NCBI GenBank assembly: GCA_001600495.1
Contig: BCKE01000027.1
Coordinates: forward strand, 343,017-406,342
Source: Pilasporangium apinafurcum
Lineage: Eukaryota > Oomycota > Peronosporomycetes > Pythiales > Pythiaceae
Direction of reading: 5' to 3'
DNA: 63,326 bases
Below are positions 11,540 through 21,513 of this stretch, in pieces. A program made the position numbers and the translations under genes. The notes under the pieces were generated by a model. That model worked only from the letters and a program-made list of their open reading frames with translations. It made no database searches and was not told the DNA's origin. Numbering within the stretch: position 1 is the first letter of the stretch; each line of letters begins with the position of its first letter.

Positions 11540-12275
11540 TTAGCAACATGTACTCTTCTTCTTCTTCTTCTTGTCATCCGCATTGTCGCTTGTGATCACA
11601 ATATTATCCCCTGATGGCAGACTTGTGGCGTTTTCTTCGGCCTGAATAGTCTTGCGACTCATGAGCTTGTAAATCTCAGTTAAGATGCGCTGAAAGGCCG
11701 TATCGACGCCTGTGGCCTCCAACGCTGACGTCTCAATGAACGCCAAGTTGTTTTTCTCGGCAAACGCCATAGCTTCTTCCGTGGAAACTGCACGCAGGTG
11801 ACGCAGATCGCTCTTATTGCCCACGAGCATGATGACCGTGTTAGCGTCGGCATGATCTCTTAGTTCCTTCAACCAGCGCTCGACGTTCTCAAACGTCACA
11901 TGCTTGGTGATGTCGTACACCAGCAGCGCTCCCACTGCTCCACGATAATATCTAATTATCATAATACAATAAATTAAATATAAATAATCCCAAAGAGGCG
12001 GAGAGGAGGAGAAGGTAAAACGAGGAGCTCACTTACGCACTAGTGATGGCTCGGTAGCGTTCCTGACCGGCGGTATCCCAGATCTGCGCCTTAATGGTTT
12101 TGCCCTCAGCGACAATCGATTTCGTGGCGAATTCTACGCCGATCGTGCTCTTAGATTCGAGATTGAACTCGTTCCGTGTGAATCGTGAGAGAAGATTGGA
12201 TTTCCCGACGCCGGAGTCACCGATCAGTACGATCTTGAACAAGTAGTCGTACTCTTCTTCTTTTGGCGACGCCAT
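11540..12275 (-). CDS. RAB11: Rab11-family small GTPase
   Basis: Regulates recycling endosome and trans-Golgi to surface traffic. Two exons (12275-12037 and 11951-11540) encode 216 residues, the usual Rab11 length. All GTP-binding motifs are visible: P-loop GDSGVGKS, switch [21 protein letters not shown] (interrupted by the intron within the Ala codon), NKSD, and ETSA. The switch II sequence is the Rab11 signature. The C-terminus is a hypervariable Lys-rich stretch ending in STCC, the double-cysteine geranylgeranylation site. Head to head with RPB8, with about 460 bases between the starts. Confidence 0.95.
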
Positions 12276-12734
12276 CTCTCTGTATTGAACTATAAAAGAG
12301 AGATCGTAGGGCTACTATGCAATAGCGTAAATGCCTGTAAGGGTATAGAGAGACCCACTCCACACAGCCAGAAATGGAGGAAGGAAGGAAGGAAGGAGGA
12401 GGTTACGTGCCTCGCTGTCTCTGTCTGTTGCTGCTTTTTCTTTTTGCCGTCTGTGTTGTCGTTATTTTGGGGTCACAGAGCTATTCTTGTCCTGCTTGGC
12501 GGAATTCCGGATAATTATAACATATTGTATACACATTACCACAGTAAAGTGTATACTATACACTATCAGCCAAAATACGGTATTGTACGAAAATAAGCGT
12601 ATTTTTTTATCAAATACGTGATTTTGCGCAAATCCGGAGGAGCAGTTTGAGTGTGTATAGTATACACGATTGTTCCCACCAATCAGTCGCACAAGTCAAT
12701 AAAGGAACCCGGACAGGGAAAGCAACAAGTAAGG
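12276..12734. promoter_or_regulatory. Shared divergent promoter region, Rab11 / RPB8
   Basis: The start codons of Rab11 (minus) and RPB8 (plus) are 459 bases apart, so both promoters must lie here. It contains the imperfect palindrome GTGTATACTATACAC at 12549-12563 and its exact reverse complement at 12653-12667, plus a purine run (GGAAGGAAGGAAGGAGGAGG) near 12380. Nothing here is a recognised factor site. Confidence 0.5.
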
Positions 12735-13350
12735 ATGGCGACGGAGCTCTTTGAGGATATTTTCGAGGTGCGACAGCTCAACCCCGATGGAAAGAAGTTT
12801 GATAAAGGTATATACAAGTGAATTGCATCATTTTTTACATCGATATTTGCTTGAGTAGGTCAAAATGGATGTGGGGAAGCTGATCGTAGTCCTTCTTGTT
12901 TTATTTTTTTCATTTAGTGACGCGTGTGGTCTGCAAAGGGGTCTCCTACGAGTTGGAGCTGACGCTTGATATCAACTCCGAAGTGTATCGTCTTCGTCAG
13001 AACGAAAAATTTACATTTGCGTTGGTTAGCACACTTGATTTGGAAGGCAAACCAGACGATGGGATCTTTAACCAGTCGGGAAAGGTATCATTCATATAAC
13101 CTGCGATGGTTTACTTATGGAGAAACTGATCATATATGGTGTTGCTGCTTTGTTTAATCAGCCCACACTGCTAGATAGATATGACTACGGCATGTACGGC
13201 AAGGTGTTCCAGTATGACCACGAAGGTGGCAACGTCGTGGCGATTTATGCGAGTTTCGGGGGTTTGCTTATGTGCTTGCGCGGAGAACAGCGTCATTTGC
13301 ATATGATTCACAACGACACACGAATCTACTGTCTGTTACGAAAGCAATAA
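12735..13350 (+). CDS. RPB8: RNA polymerase I/II/III shared subunit RPABC3 (RPB8)
   Basis: A small OB-fold subunit common to the three nuclear RNA polymerases. Three exons (12735-12807, 12918-13084, 13162-13350) give 142 residues, close to the usual 146-150. Diagnostic stretches are FEDIF at the N-terminus, LTLDINSEVY, the YDYGMYGKVFQ block and the SFGGLLMCLRG motif followed by a short conserved C-terminal strand. Exon phases are consistent with every GT-AG boundary chosen. It starts at the first ATG. Confidence 0.92.
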
Positions 13351-13509
13351 ACCGTCTTGCCTGTGTAAACACACGCAAATATATAGAGAAAAATTGCGCT
13401 CATGCTCCAAAAACGACCTTATTCTCTAGCATTTTGTTCGTTGGATTTCTTTGTCTTTTTCGTGTTATATGATCTTGGTGGCACATAAAACTTTTACAAT
13501 CTTGATGAG

Positions 13510-13917
13510 CTACTTCTTTTGCGCAGGCGGTGGAATGGTAGCCTTATCTTCTTCATTCAATTCTCGCATCTTGGCAAAGAGCTCTTCCCGTGATACTGCT
13601 TGAGGAGGGTACGTAATGTACTTCCACTACAAAAAAAACATCAGCAGATTCAACTCTATTGCTCCAGCATATAGCAATAATTCGATAGACACAAAGAGTA
13701 AGAACAACGTACTCGTGCAATGATCCAATTGATGCATTCAGGTTGTGCGTAGATGTATGTCGCTACCACCGGAACTATTCGCCGTGACCAAATAGAATCG
13801 TCATCACAAGTCATATAAATCAATACCATACACAGACAGACGAATATGCTTTAGTTAGCTGTACGTACTGGACAAATAGACGCCAAAGCGCGCGACTTCG
13901 TACTTCAAGCTCACCAT
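13510..13917 (-). CDS. PET100: PET100-like cytochrome c oxidase assembly factor
   Basis: Small three-exon gene missed by simple frame calling: exons 13917-13869, 13774-13713 and 13626-13510 splice to 75 residues. The product starts MVSLKYEVARFGVYLS, continues with a short hydrophobic segment (PVVATYIYA) and a helical charged tail ending in PPPAQKK. This matches the PET100 layout (LEVFRM-YLTFPV... then YPP and a charged tail, about 73 residues). PET100 is an inner-membrane chaperone for complex IV assembly. All exon phases close. The match is by pattern, without alignment. Confidence 0.7.
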
Positions 13918-14109
13918 TCTCTCTCTCCACTCGACCTGCTCTTCCCTGCTTTTTAGGTGGAATAGAAATGGGATTCCTGTCCCAATGTTACTTGAATAAA
14001 AAACATTTTATACTCAAGCATAAATACGTAAAAAGGTTGCACGAAGGTAGCTCGTACGCGAAGTGCCATGAGTTTGCGTCTCTTCATGTTCCACCGACTT
14101 GAAGAGAAA

Positions 14110-14556
14110 ATGGCCGGATCATCAAGTGCATACGCTAAGAACGACGCTAGATTGCGACCTGTGGGGGATTCTTCCTCCTCTTCAGTGCATTCCATTCGCA
14201 AAGGAACCCCGACGAAGCTCAATAGCGATTCAGCACAGCTCTATGGTGACAGCTTTGACAACGATGACGAGGTTGATGATGATGATGACACTGACTATGA
14301 CGGTGACGATGATACCGCTGCGTTAAGAGAGCAGACAGAGCTAAAGAAACAATTCAATTTTGAGACGGAGAAACGAAAGACCTATGGCTCGCACTTTATG
14401 GACGCCATGCGAAGAAAGCGACGAATGCTCATGCGGAACGAGAACCTGCGCTTCCGGGAGCTTTACAAGCCACCAGAGCCGATGGTCGTCGTGACAGTCA
14501 TCGCAATGATCACGATCGTTACGCTCGTTCTCACGAAATCATGGCCATTTTACTAA
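14110..14556 (+). CDS. Predicted tail-anchored protein, unknown function
   Basis: Single exon of 148 residues, taking the ATG at 14110 (an in-frame ATG at 14068 would add 14 residues). The first third is Ser/Arg-rich, the middle is a highly acidic Asp run (DDDDDTDYDGDDD), followed by a basic helical stretch (MRRKRRMLMRNENLRFRELY). A single hydrophobic segment (VVVTVIAMITIVTLVL) lies close to the C-terminus. That order suggests a cytosolic protein anchored by its tail. No family recognised. Confidence 0.6.
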   Translation: MAGSSSAYAKNDARLRPVGDSSSSSVHSIRKGTPTKLNSDSAQLYGDSFDNDDEVDDDDDTDYDGDDDTAALREQTELKKQFNFETEKRKTYGSHFMDAMRRKRRMLMRNENLRFRELYKPPEPMVVVTVIAMITIVTLVLTKSWPFY

Positions 14557-14671
14557 CATTTACTCAATGGAACAACAATTTGAATTGGTAAATGACTGGG
14601 TTATCCATACAAAGTGCCATCATTTTTTTTCATAGAAACACTATCATCGCGACTTTTCGCGAATATACAAT

Positions 14672-15688
14672 ATGAAACGTGAGGATCTTTCTCTCCTGGA
14701 AGAGCCTGATCGAGGCTTGTTAGATGCTGGCTCTCCTCGCGGCACAGTGGGATGGACACCTTTGCAATATGCATGTGCGTTGGGGGATGAGGAACTGGTG
14801 TCGTCACTGCTTGCAGAGAAACCCGAGAACGTCACTGCAAATGGCCAGGTCAGCGCTAGTATCAAGCATGAACGACTGACTGGTCAATGAAAGCAACAGA
14901 GTGAGAGTATGTGTGCCTTAATAGTAGACAAAATACGACTATTCCTCTGTACATATAGCCGTTCGATACGGGCATCTGGCGATAGTGAAGTTGCTGTTAG
15001 CCTCAGATCAGATCGATGTTGACGTCATGGACACCCAGGTATGTAGGCAATAAGGGTGGAAATACGTTTAGGTAGCCACAATATACTTTTTTTATGAGTG
15101 TATGTGCAGATTGGCTGCACACCGTTGCATCTAGCGGTCATTCAAGGAAGCGTGGCCATTGTTCGATTGCTACTGGAGAAGCAGTGCAAGAGTATACCAT
15201 CAAAGGTATCATCGCCTTCACTCATTATACTATTACTGCCATCAGTCCCTCTAATGTTGCAATTATAGAATGGTACCACGCCGCTAGACCTGGCAAAGGA
15301 GCTCGGACGCATAGAGATCACTCAAATGCTGACTGACCACGTAAAGCGGCAAGCCGGTACAGAGCTCGTTGACAACTGGCTGGCGAGCATTGGCCTCGTT
15401 GAGTACGCGCCGGTCTTCCATGAAGCAGGGTTCGATGACGCGCTGTTTATACTCGAACATGGACTGAGCGACACAGCACTGAATGGCATGAATATTACGA
15501 AGATCGGTCATCGATCCATGCTTCAGCGATTGTATCAACTGAAGGAATTTCTTCGGGAGCGGACAGATGAATTAGAGGAAGAAGAGAGCGAAGAAGAAGA
15601 AACAGACGAGGGTGAGAGCGAGGAAGAAGACGAAGGCGAGGAGAACGAATCAGAAAGCTCTAATGAATCCTCTGAAGATGAAACTTGA
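14672..15688 (+). CDS. Ankyrin-repeat plus SAM-domain protein
   Basis: Four exons (14672-14858, 14959-15038, 15110-15205, 15269-15688) give 260 residues. Ankyrin repeats are clear: GWTPLQYACALGDEELVSSL, RYGHLAIVKLLL, GCTPLHLAVIQGSVAIVRLL and GTTPLDLAKELGRIEI. A SAM domain follows (about 155-215: WLASIGLVEYAPVF...ILEHGL...GHRSMLQRL). The C-terminus is a run of Glu/Asp/Ser. These are protein-interaction modules; the partner is unknown. The donor chosen for exon 1 (14859) is the only nearby one that puts the second ankyrin repeat in frame. Confidence 0.75.
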
Positions 15689-15742
15689 CTGGAAATAAGC
15701 TCAATAAAATTTGGAAGCAAAGACACTGGTTAATAGCTGATC

Positions 15743-16629
15743 TTACGAGCTGATTGCTGAGACGGTCTTGTTATAGAGCGTCACAGGGTTGGGCGGTGTG
15801 ATTTCGTCTGGTACGTAAAATGTCGAATCGTTGGGGTTGATGGACTTGTAGATCACGATGGCGGCAATGCCAACAAACACCAAGAACGTGAAGAAAAGTA
15901 TAACACGATCAGTCGCCATCCGGCGTGCAAACGTGCGAATGAGTTTATCGGCGCGCTGTAAGCTGTCTTCCATGCGCATGACCTCATCCGTGATCTGTAC
16001 GATCTGCTGTCGCTGCTCACGTAATTGCTCACCGGTGGCGATGGCTACTTCTTTGGACGCTTCGACCATTTTTTGTGTGCTAACGAGACTTTGCTCGGTT
16101 TTCTTCTGAATGTTAAGTGATTTGTCCAGCAATTCCTGATTGCCCATCTGTCCTGGTGCCTTTGATGCTCCGTTCGCTGAGGATCGATCACCAAATAATC
16201 CACTGCGGTCCTGCTCGGATCGCGCCCACTTCACTTCTCCTGTCAGCTCTTCTACACGCGCACAATGCTCCTCGAATTTCTGCACCAGTCAACATACAAA
16301 ACTCAGTACATCCGTGCTTATATAGCTTCAGAATTAGTAATCGTACCTCTTTAAACGCACGTGCTTGTTCACGCGGTGCTTGACGTAATGCTAATTGATA
16401 ACCTTTCTTAAGCTCAATCATTTCCTTCAACTTCTTCTCGGCCATTGCAAGTAGCTACGAAGCACTATTTCTGAGACTAGACTTCATCGACAAACTCCAG
16501 ATACATTACAATCCAAACACAAACCTCTGGTTTTACTCCTGGCGGTGCTTTGGCCAATTTACCCATCACATCGTTGAGTTTTTCAATTGCATCGCTCAGG
16601 TCGGCGTCGTAATAACTGATCTCGGCCAT
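15743..16629 (-). CDS. Qb-SNARE of the novel plant SNARE (NPSN) type
   Basis: Membrane-fusion SNARE. Three exons (16629-16525, 16454-16347, 16279-15743) give 249 residues: an N-terminal helical domain, a SNARE coiled coil (from EQSLVSTQKMVEASKEVAIA to ADKLIRTFARRMATD) and a C-terminal membrane anchor (VILFFTFLVFVGIAAIVIYK) followed by SINPN. The RRMATDR-anchor-NPN arrangement is typical of NPSN11-type SNAREs, which act in membrane fusion at the division plane and plasma membrane in plants. Unlike many SNAREs it has about 30 residues beyond the anchor. All exon phases close. Confidence 0.8.
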
Positions 16630-17278
16630 TGTTGAAGTTTGGGAAGTTCGATGAGCTCCGTCTAAGTAATTTATCAGGTGAACAAGCCTAACGAGACGAG
16701 TTCACTGCTATGGCCAATTGAAGAACTACTACCGCAACTGCTGAACGACTCGTTTCGCTTTGTAAATCAACTGCACAAAGGCGAGAAAAGCCGTACGAGC
16801 AGTTTGAGCTGTTGCACATGTTCGCACTTTGTTGGTTCTTTCTTGCATCCGTTTCATAAAATGTTTGTGCCATTTACTCTATACGCTAATTCTATAAGTT
16901 CTTCTCTTACTGTTTACGAAAGATTCATAATTCCCCCTACACGCAAACATTCCTATCTGATATACCGGTATAACCGGTTATTTTTGAAATTGTGTTTCTA
17001 TTTTGGGGATTTCTGAGCTTCTTGATTTGGGCACACTGGGAGATGATAGGTGGTCCATCGTCTGGCCCAAAAAGCCAAAAGAGCTCGTCTTGGACAAGCA
17101 CAACGTCTGAGCGGAAGTGAACGAACTCACCGTCATCCCTTCCTCTCCCACAGACGAGAATCGACTCAACGGAGATAACGTAGAGAAGGAAAGCAAGTGA
17201 AGTGCTAAACAGGACAATCAAGTGCTAATCTGCACTCATCTGACCCGCCTACAACAACACACACAACAATAGACCAAG
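16630..17278. other. Intergenic between divergent genes
   Basis: About 650 bases between the starts of the SNARE and TIM17 genes. Minus-strand frames at 16937-17221 reach 94 codons with a leader-like start but no recognisable family, so I do not call a gene. Promoters for both neighbours should be here. Confidence 0.4.
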
Positions 17279-17758
17279 ATGGAACGTGAGCCGTGTCCGT
17301 TCCGTATCGTGGAAGATGCCGGTGGTGGTTTCGTGCTCGGTGCCGTGTTTGGCTCGGGGTGGTACACGTTTAAGGGTGCACGTAATTCGCCCGCAGGTCA
17401 GCGCTTTCGCGGTGCGATTTACAACGCCAAGATGCGGACACCTGTGCTCGCTGGTGGGTTTGCAGTGTGGGGGTTGCTCTTCTCTACGTTCGATTGCTCG
17501 TTTGAGGCGCTTCGACGGAAAGAAGATCCGTGGAATTCCATTCTTGCGGGTGCTGCTACAGGTGGCGCACTCGCTGCACGCGCTGGGCCACGCGCTGCTG
17601 CTGGCCAAGCGCTGATCGGTGGGGTGCTGCTAGCTGCGATTGAAGGTGTGAGCATCATGGTCAACGAATGGATGGCGCCAGGGGTGGATCAAGGACTGGC
17701 TGGTGCACCAGGCGATGCGGAAGTAGACGAACAGAAGCTCGCACCACCTTCCTTTTAG
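17279..17758 (+). CDS. TIM17: Mitochondrial inner membrane translocase subunit TIM17
   Basis: Component of the TIM23 presequence translocase. Single exon of 159 residues, typical length. It begins with the TIM17 hallmark REPCPFRIVEDAGGGF, then four Gly/Ala-rich membrane segments with the characteristic GxxxG spacing (LAGGFAVWGLLFS, SILAGAATGGALAARAG). The central FDCSFEALRRKEDPWNSI block is the family signature. A short hydrophilic tail follows. A thymine run lies right after the stop. Confidence 0.93.
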   Translation: MEREPCPFRIVEDAGGGFVLGAVFGSGWYTFKGARNSPAGQRFRGAIYNAKMRTPVLAGGFAVWGLLFSTFDCSFEALRRKEDPWNSILAGAATGGALAARAGPRAAAGQALIGGVLLAAIEGVSIMVNEWMAPGVDQGLAGAPGDAEVDEQKLAPPSF

Positions 17759-17964
17759 AGTTTTATAAAGTTTTTTTTTTGGTACTTGGGGACTTTGCAA
17801 ATAAGGAAATACTGTACGTCCTTGGAAATGCGGACGTGTTGTGGTGCTGCATAGCATGCATTCTCCATTCACATGTATTTGTACTTCCTTAAATATGCCT
17901 TCAACATTGCCCTGTCAGGCATGAATTCTATTTACTCTCGATTCTTCAGCTTGTCGGCCTTCCT

Positions 17965-19143
17965 TTATGCTTCAAACAATGCATACTTTGCATCCGACAA
18001 ACTTTTCGAAATGGCTGGAAGCACCTCGGTCATGGATTCATGAATCTTGTCTTTGTATCGAAACAAACCCATCGCTGCGAAGGCCAAGCCAATCGCAGTG
18101 CCACCAATCATGATGTATGTGCTGGAGAGATCTTCCTCCTCTTGTGTTTGCTTCACATGAGTAGCAGTGCTGCATTTGTCTTGATATGCAGCATGATTGT
18201 TTGTAGCTGCGGATTGCTTAGATGCAGACGCGTTCGCGTTGGAAGCTTGAACTGGTAAGGAATTGCGAGCTGCTTGCTGTCGGTCAGTATATTCCTCTAC
18301 GCAGCGAAGCAATCGCTGAATAAACAACAAGTGTCATTATCAGTTCTGCATGTGTTCCTTAGTCTAATGAGAAATTGCTTACCTGTTTTGACTCTTCATC
18401 GAGAACTTCATCACTTTGAATACAATCCTGTACCATCGTCAAACTTTCAGAAGGAAGTAACACTTGGAACACCAATACATTAAGTATTGTTTGGTATTCG
18501 TTCTTCAATTGCTCAGTAGGTTGGCTTGAAAATGACGCACGATACCGAGCAATGGCTGCATTCAATTCGTTTAGTGCAATTGCTCGTTGATCCATTGCAA
18601 TCAGAAATTTGACCCTGCAACAATATCAACCCAATGCACTTACTAAGAATATCCATAACGCCACTTCTGTGCACTCTAAAGCAACAGTACACCGCAATAA
18701 CTTACCATTGCATTGCCACATCAAATGGTAATGGGTGGAAAAATTGCACAATTGCAGACGCTGTTTCCACTTCTCCATGCTGTTCCAATTCGAAAATCGA
18801 TTGCAAATATACCGACAGCACTCGCTCTCTATACAGAATTGCATTGTACATTAATTAGCATCCATCGTTCGTCAAAAGATTATCGGAGAATAATGGAAAT
18901 ATGAGGCCGTACTCATCCGAAGTCAAGATGTTGATCTCGTTCTTCCCATTTTCAGCTGCAAGCTGACACACATAAGTCCACACACAGGTAAGAACCTACA
19001 CAGCTTATGATCAACAAAACCGCCCATCATCACAATCGCATGCTAACCTCAATAACGTGCTGAGTCAGTATCTGCTTGCTGTTCACCAGCGCCACACCCC
19101 ACTCTCCTCGCAGAAACGCTTCTTCAATCGCCGTCACTTCCAT
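17965..19143 (-). CDS. PEX26/APEM9-like tail-anchored peroxin (tentative)
   Basis: Five short exons (19143-19048, 18962-18913, 18828-18706, 18614-18383, 18315-17965) splice in consistent phase to 283 residues. The product is all-helical (EEAFLRGEWGVALV..., YLQSIFELEQHGEVE, a TPR-like region) with one hydrophobic segment near the C-terminus (TYIMIGGTAIGLAFAAMGLF) and a short tail. Length, helical-repeat character and tail anchor resemble PEX26 or plant APEM9, which tether the PEX1-PEX6 ATPases to peroxisomes for receptor recycling. The gene model is firm; the family call is an inference from architecture. Confidence 0.6.
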
Positions 19144-19994
19144 CGTGTAGTTGCTCACTGTGTAGCTTTTCACGTTTATCAGCAACACGTTGATGCAAAC
19201 ACTGACGCAAAACCCAACCGCTTCGGTTCATCTTGAACTACCACGGTTTCAAAAAATTTAACCGGTTCAACAAAAAAAGTGCTTTTTTTAAACGAAAATA
19301 TAAAAAACACTTTTCGTATCTGGTTCGAAAACGTTAGCCTACTCATTGCCTTGAGATCAAATCCACAGCCGACCCAGAGCTGTCATCCATTGCACATAGC
19401 TTGTATTCGTTTCATATACTCTGATAATCCATACTCATTTCGCTTCGAGCGTCGAACAGCCGACAGGTACCACATTTGACCCGAAGGAATAATTTACCAG
19501 TCAGATATGACCATCTTTGTTTTTTTCGTTTGTTTCTGCCTTTTAAACTAGCCAATCCATCGATTGCAATAATGTAAAACTGATTTTGCGTGGATACAGC
19601 CATTCACCCACACAAGCAATGGTGTGGGTGACGCACTGTTCGTTTACCTATTCATATGGGTTAATCGCTGTGATCCATCTCATTTACTTCGCTTACCCAC
19701 TCTCAAACTCGAGTAAGAACTTCAACATAGCAGCATGCGCTACGATTTATACACCCAGGAGCAAGTGTATCCTGATTTATATTTTGTTCCAATTTATTTT
19801 CTTCATGGGTGATCGGAACGGTAGCTATTCCCCTCCTCCTCACATGTCCAGATACCACAAACATCAGGATGGGCAACGTTAATGTGCAATAAATCATTTA
19901 GACTAAAAACTCGTTGCTGAATCTTGTGCAATCTATTGGAAGTTGCTGCGTGGAGCTTTCATTTCTCAATCTGCCTCGATTCGCCAAAAAAAGC
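19144..19994. other. Intergenic with a perfect short hairpin
   Basis: About 850 bases with no supported gene. TCACCCACAC at 19604-19613 and GTGTGGGTGA at 19622-19631 form a perfect 10-bp stem with an 8-base loop. An AT-rich stretch around 19260-19330 is otherwise unremarkable. Confidence 0.4.
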
Positions 19995-20810
19995 ATGAAG
20001 CTTCAACTCACTCTTTCTCTTGCTGCCTTTGCTTTATCCACTCCCAGCCTTATTGCTGCAGCTGACGCATCTAGTATTGCTTGGTCTTATCATGAAGATG
20101 ATATTGATGCGTTGGGTCCGTCCCATTGGGGGGATGGCTATCCATCCTGCACTGGCCAAAGCCAATCTCCGATCGATATCCAACCAAAATATGCTACTGA
20201 TGCTTGCGACCAACAACTGCCAATCTCATTCTCTGGTGATTGCGTCTCGTTTGGTCTGAAGATGTATGACGAAACGTTCAAATGGGAAACGACCGATACC
20301 ACCTGTAAGGCGCATGTAGGTAGCAAGACGTATTCGCTCGCGCAATTCCATTTGCATATGCCGGCGGAACATACGATCAATGGTAAGCAGTACGAATCCG
20401 AGGCGCATTTCGTGCACAAGGAAGATGGTGGCGACCAGTTGCTGGTGTTTGGACTCTTGCTGACCCACCACCACCATCGTCATCATCATCATCATGAAGA
20501 GAACATGTGGATCAATGCTGTGTGGAATACACTTGCACATATGAACCAGACAGTGGATGTAGAGCATTCGTATGCAGATCTCCTGTTGGAGAAGATCGAT
20601 GAGCGCAAAGTTTACAACTACGCTGGCAGTCTCACGGCTCCACCATGTTCAGAGATTGTCGACTGGTGGGTCATTCAAGAACCACTGCATGTGAGCAAAG
20701 AGTCGTTGAAACAATTCAAGGAACTGCTGGCGACGTTGGAAGCGACTGACGACGGCAACAGTGCACGTGCAGTCCAGCCGTTGAACGATCGTGAAGTCAT
20801 CATGTATTGA
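19995..20810 (+). CDS. Secreted alpha-carbonic anhydrase with His-rich loop
   Basis: Single exon, 271 residues from the ATG at 19995 (the frame is open further upstream but the leader begins here: MKLQLTLSLAAFALS). Signal peptide about 1-22; zinc ligands His119 and His121 (QFHLH) and His138 (EAHFV). The substrate loop reads SLTAPPC, so the residue after the catalytic Thr is Ala. Residues 158-167 are nine His and one Arg, located where paralogues have a short variable loop before the WINAVWN helix; this could bind extra metal at the surface. Very similar to 22465-23280. Confidence 0.92.
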   Translation: MKLQLTLSLAAFALSTPSLIAAADASSIAWSYHEDDIDALGPSHWGDGYPSCTGQSQSPIDIQPKYATDACDQQLPISFSGDCVSFGLKMYDETFKWETTDTTCKAHVGSKTYSLAQFHLHMPAEHTINGKQYESEAHFVHKEDGGDQLLVFGLLLTHHHHRHHHHHEENMWINAVWNTLAHMNQTVDVEHSYADLLLEKIDERKVYNYAGSLTAPPCSEIVDWWVIQEPLHVSKESLKQFKELLATLEATDDGNSARAVQPLNDREVIMY

Positions 20811-21218
20811 AAATATGTGTATTTGCACACATCCATTGAAGCAGAGACACATTTTCACCAATAAACTCTTACCTATGTGTGTGAACCTAAAAATGGGTTT
20901 CTTTTTATCTTTTCCTCGCATTTTTCTAGCGGCCAAGTAGTTCCCTCCCACACCACAAGCATTGAGCTATAGTAACATCATTATACCTTAGCATACAACT
21001 AGTAGTATATATAATTCAAGAAATATGGTGCGGTAGAGACTGCTGCAGATATTCTTCTTCGCGCCATCCTACAAGTATATTTTTTTCTCAACGGATTGCA
21101 GTTGGAAGAAAGTATATCGTTCTCCCGCACACCACCTATCGCCCTGCTCCTGTGCACTCATTGTCAGAATCTCCGCAACAAAGAATCTACAGTCCATAGC
21201 GACATTTCTAACTTTCGG

Positions 21219-21513
21219 ATGAACCCGATTACCTTGATTTCTTCCATCCGAATGCGTGAGTGAAAGCCAAAAGCAAGCTATACTTCCTTCTAACGTACTG
21301 TGTCACTCATCTAATGCCTTCCATTTCTGTCGCGATCTAGGTTGCCACGAAGCAAAGCTACGCCAAGGATACAATTGCCACCCTCGACTTCCCAATGTCG
21401 GTGACTTATCACTGATAGCATTGTTGCTCATAGTTCTTCTACCACCTTTCTGGATTCTTTGGATGCTTGTTGTTGTCCTTCGTAATAACAACGTCCATAA
21501 AAGCCAATCATAA
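21219..21513 (+). CDS. Small predicted single-pass membrane protein
   Basis: Two exons (21219-21255 and 21341-21513) splice to 69 residues: a short Cys/His-containing N-terminal part and one strong hydrophobic segment (SLIALLLIVLLPPFWILWML), then a short polar tail. Donor GTGAGT and acceptor CTAG fit the local intron style and the phase closes. No family recognised; the LLPP turn recalls the small Pmp3/RCI2 proteins but the rest does not match. It could also be a chance frame. Confidence 0.4.

Noticed and set aside
12285-12596. Plus-strand frame of 103 codons upstream of RPB8
   Set aside because: Covers the divergent promoter and a purine microsatellite; no family and no conserved composition.
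16937-17221. Minus-strand 94-codon frame with leader-like start
   Set aside because: A second overlapping frame of similar length exists, the sequence matches no family and it lies where the promoter of TIM17 should be.
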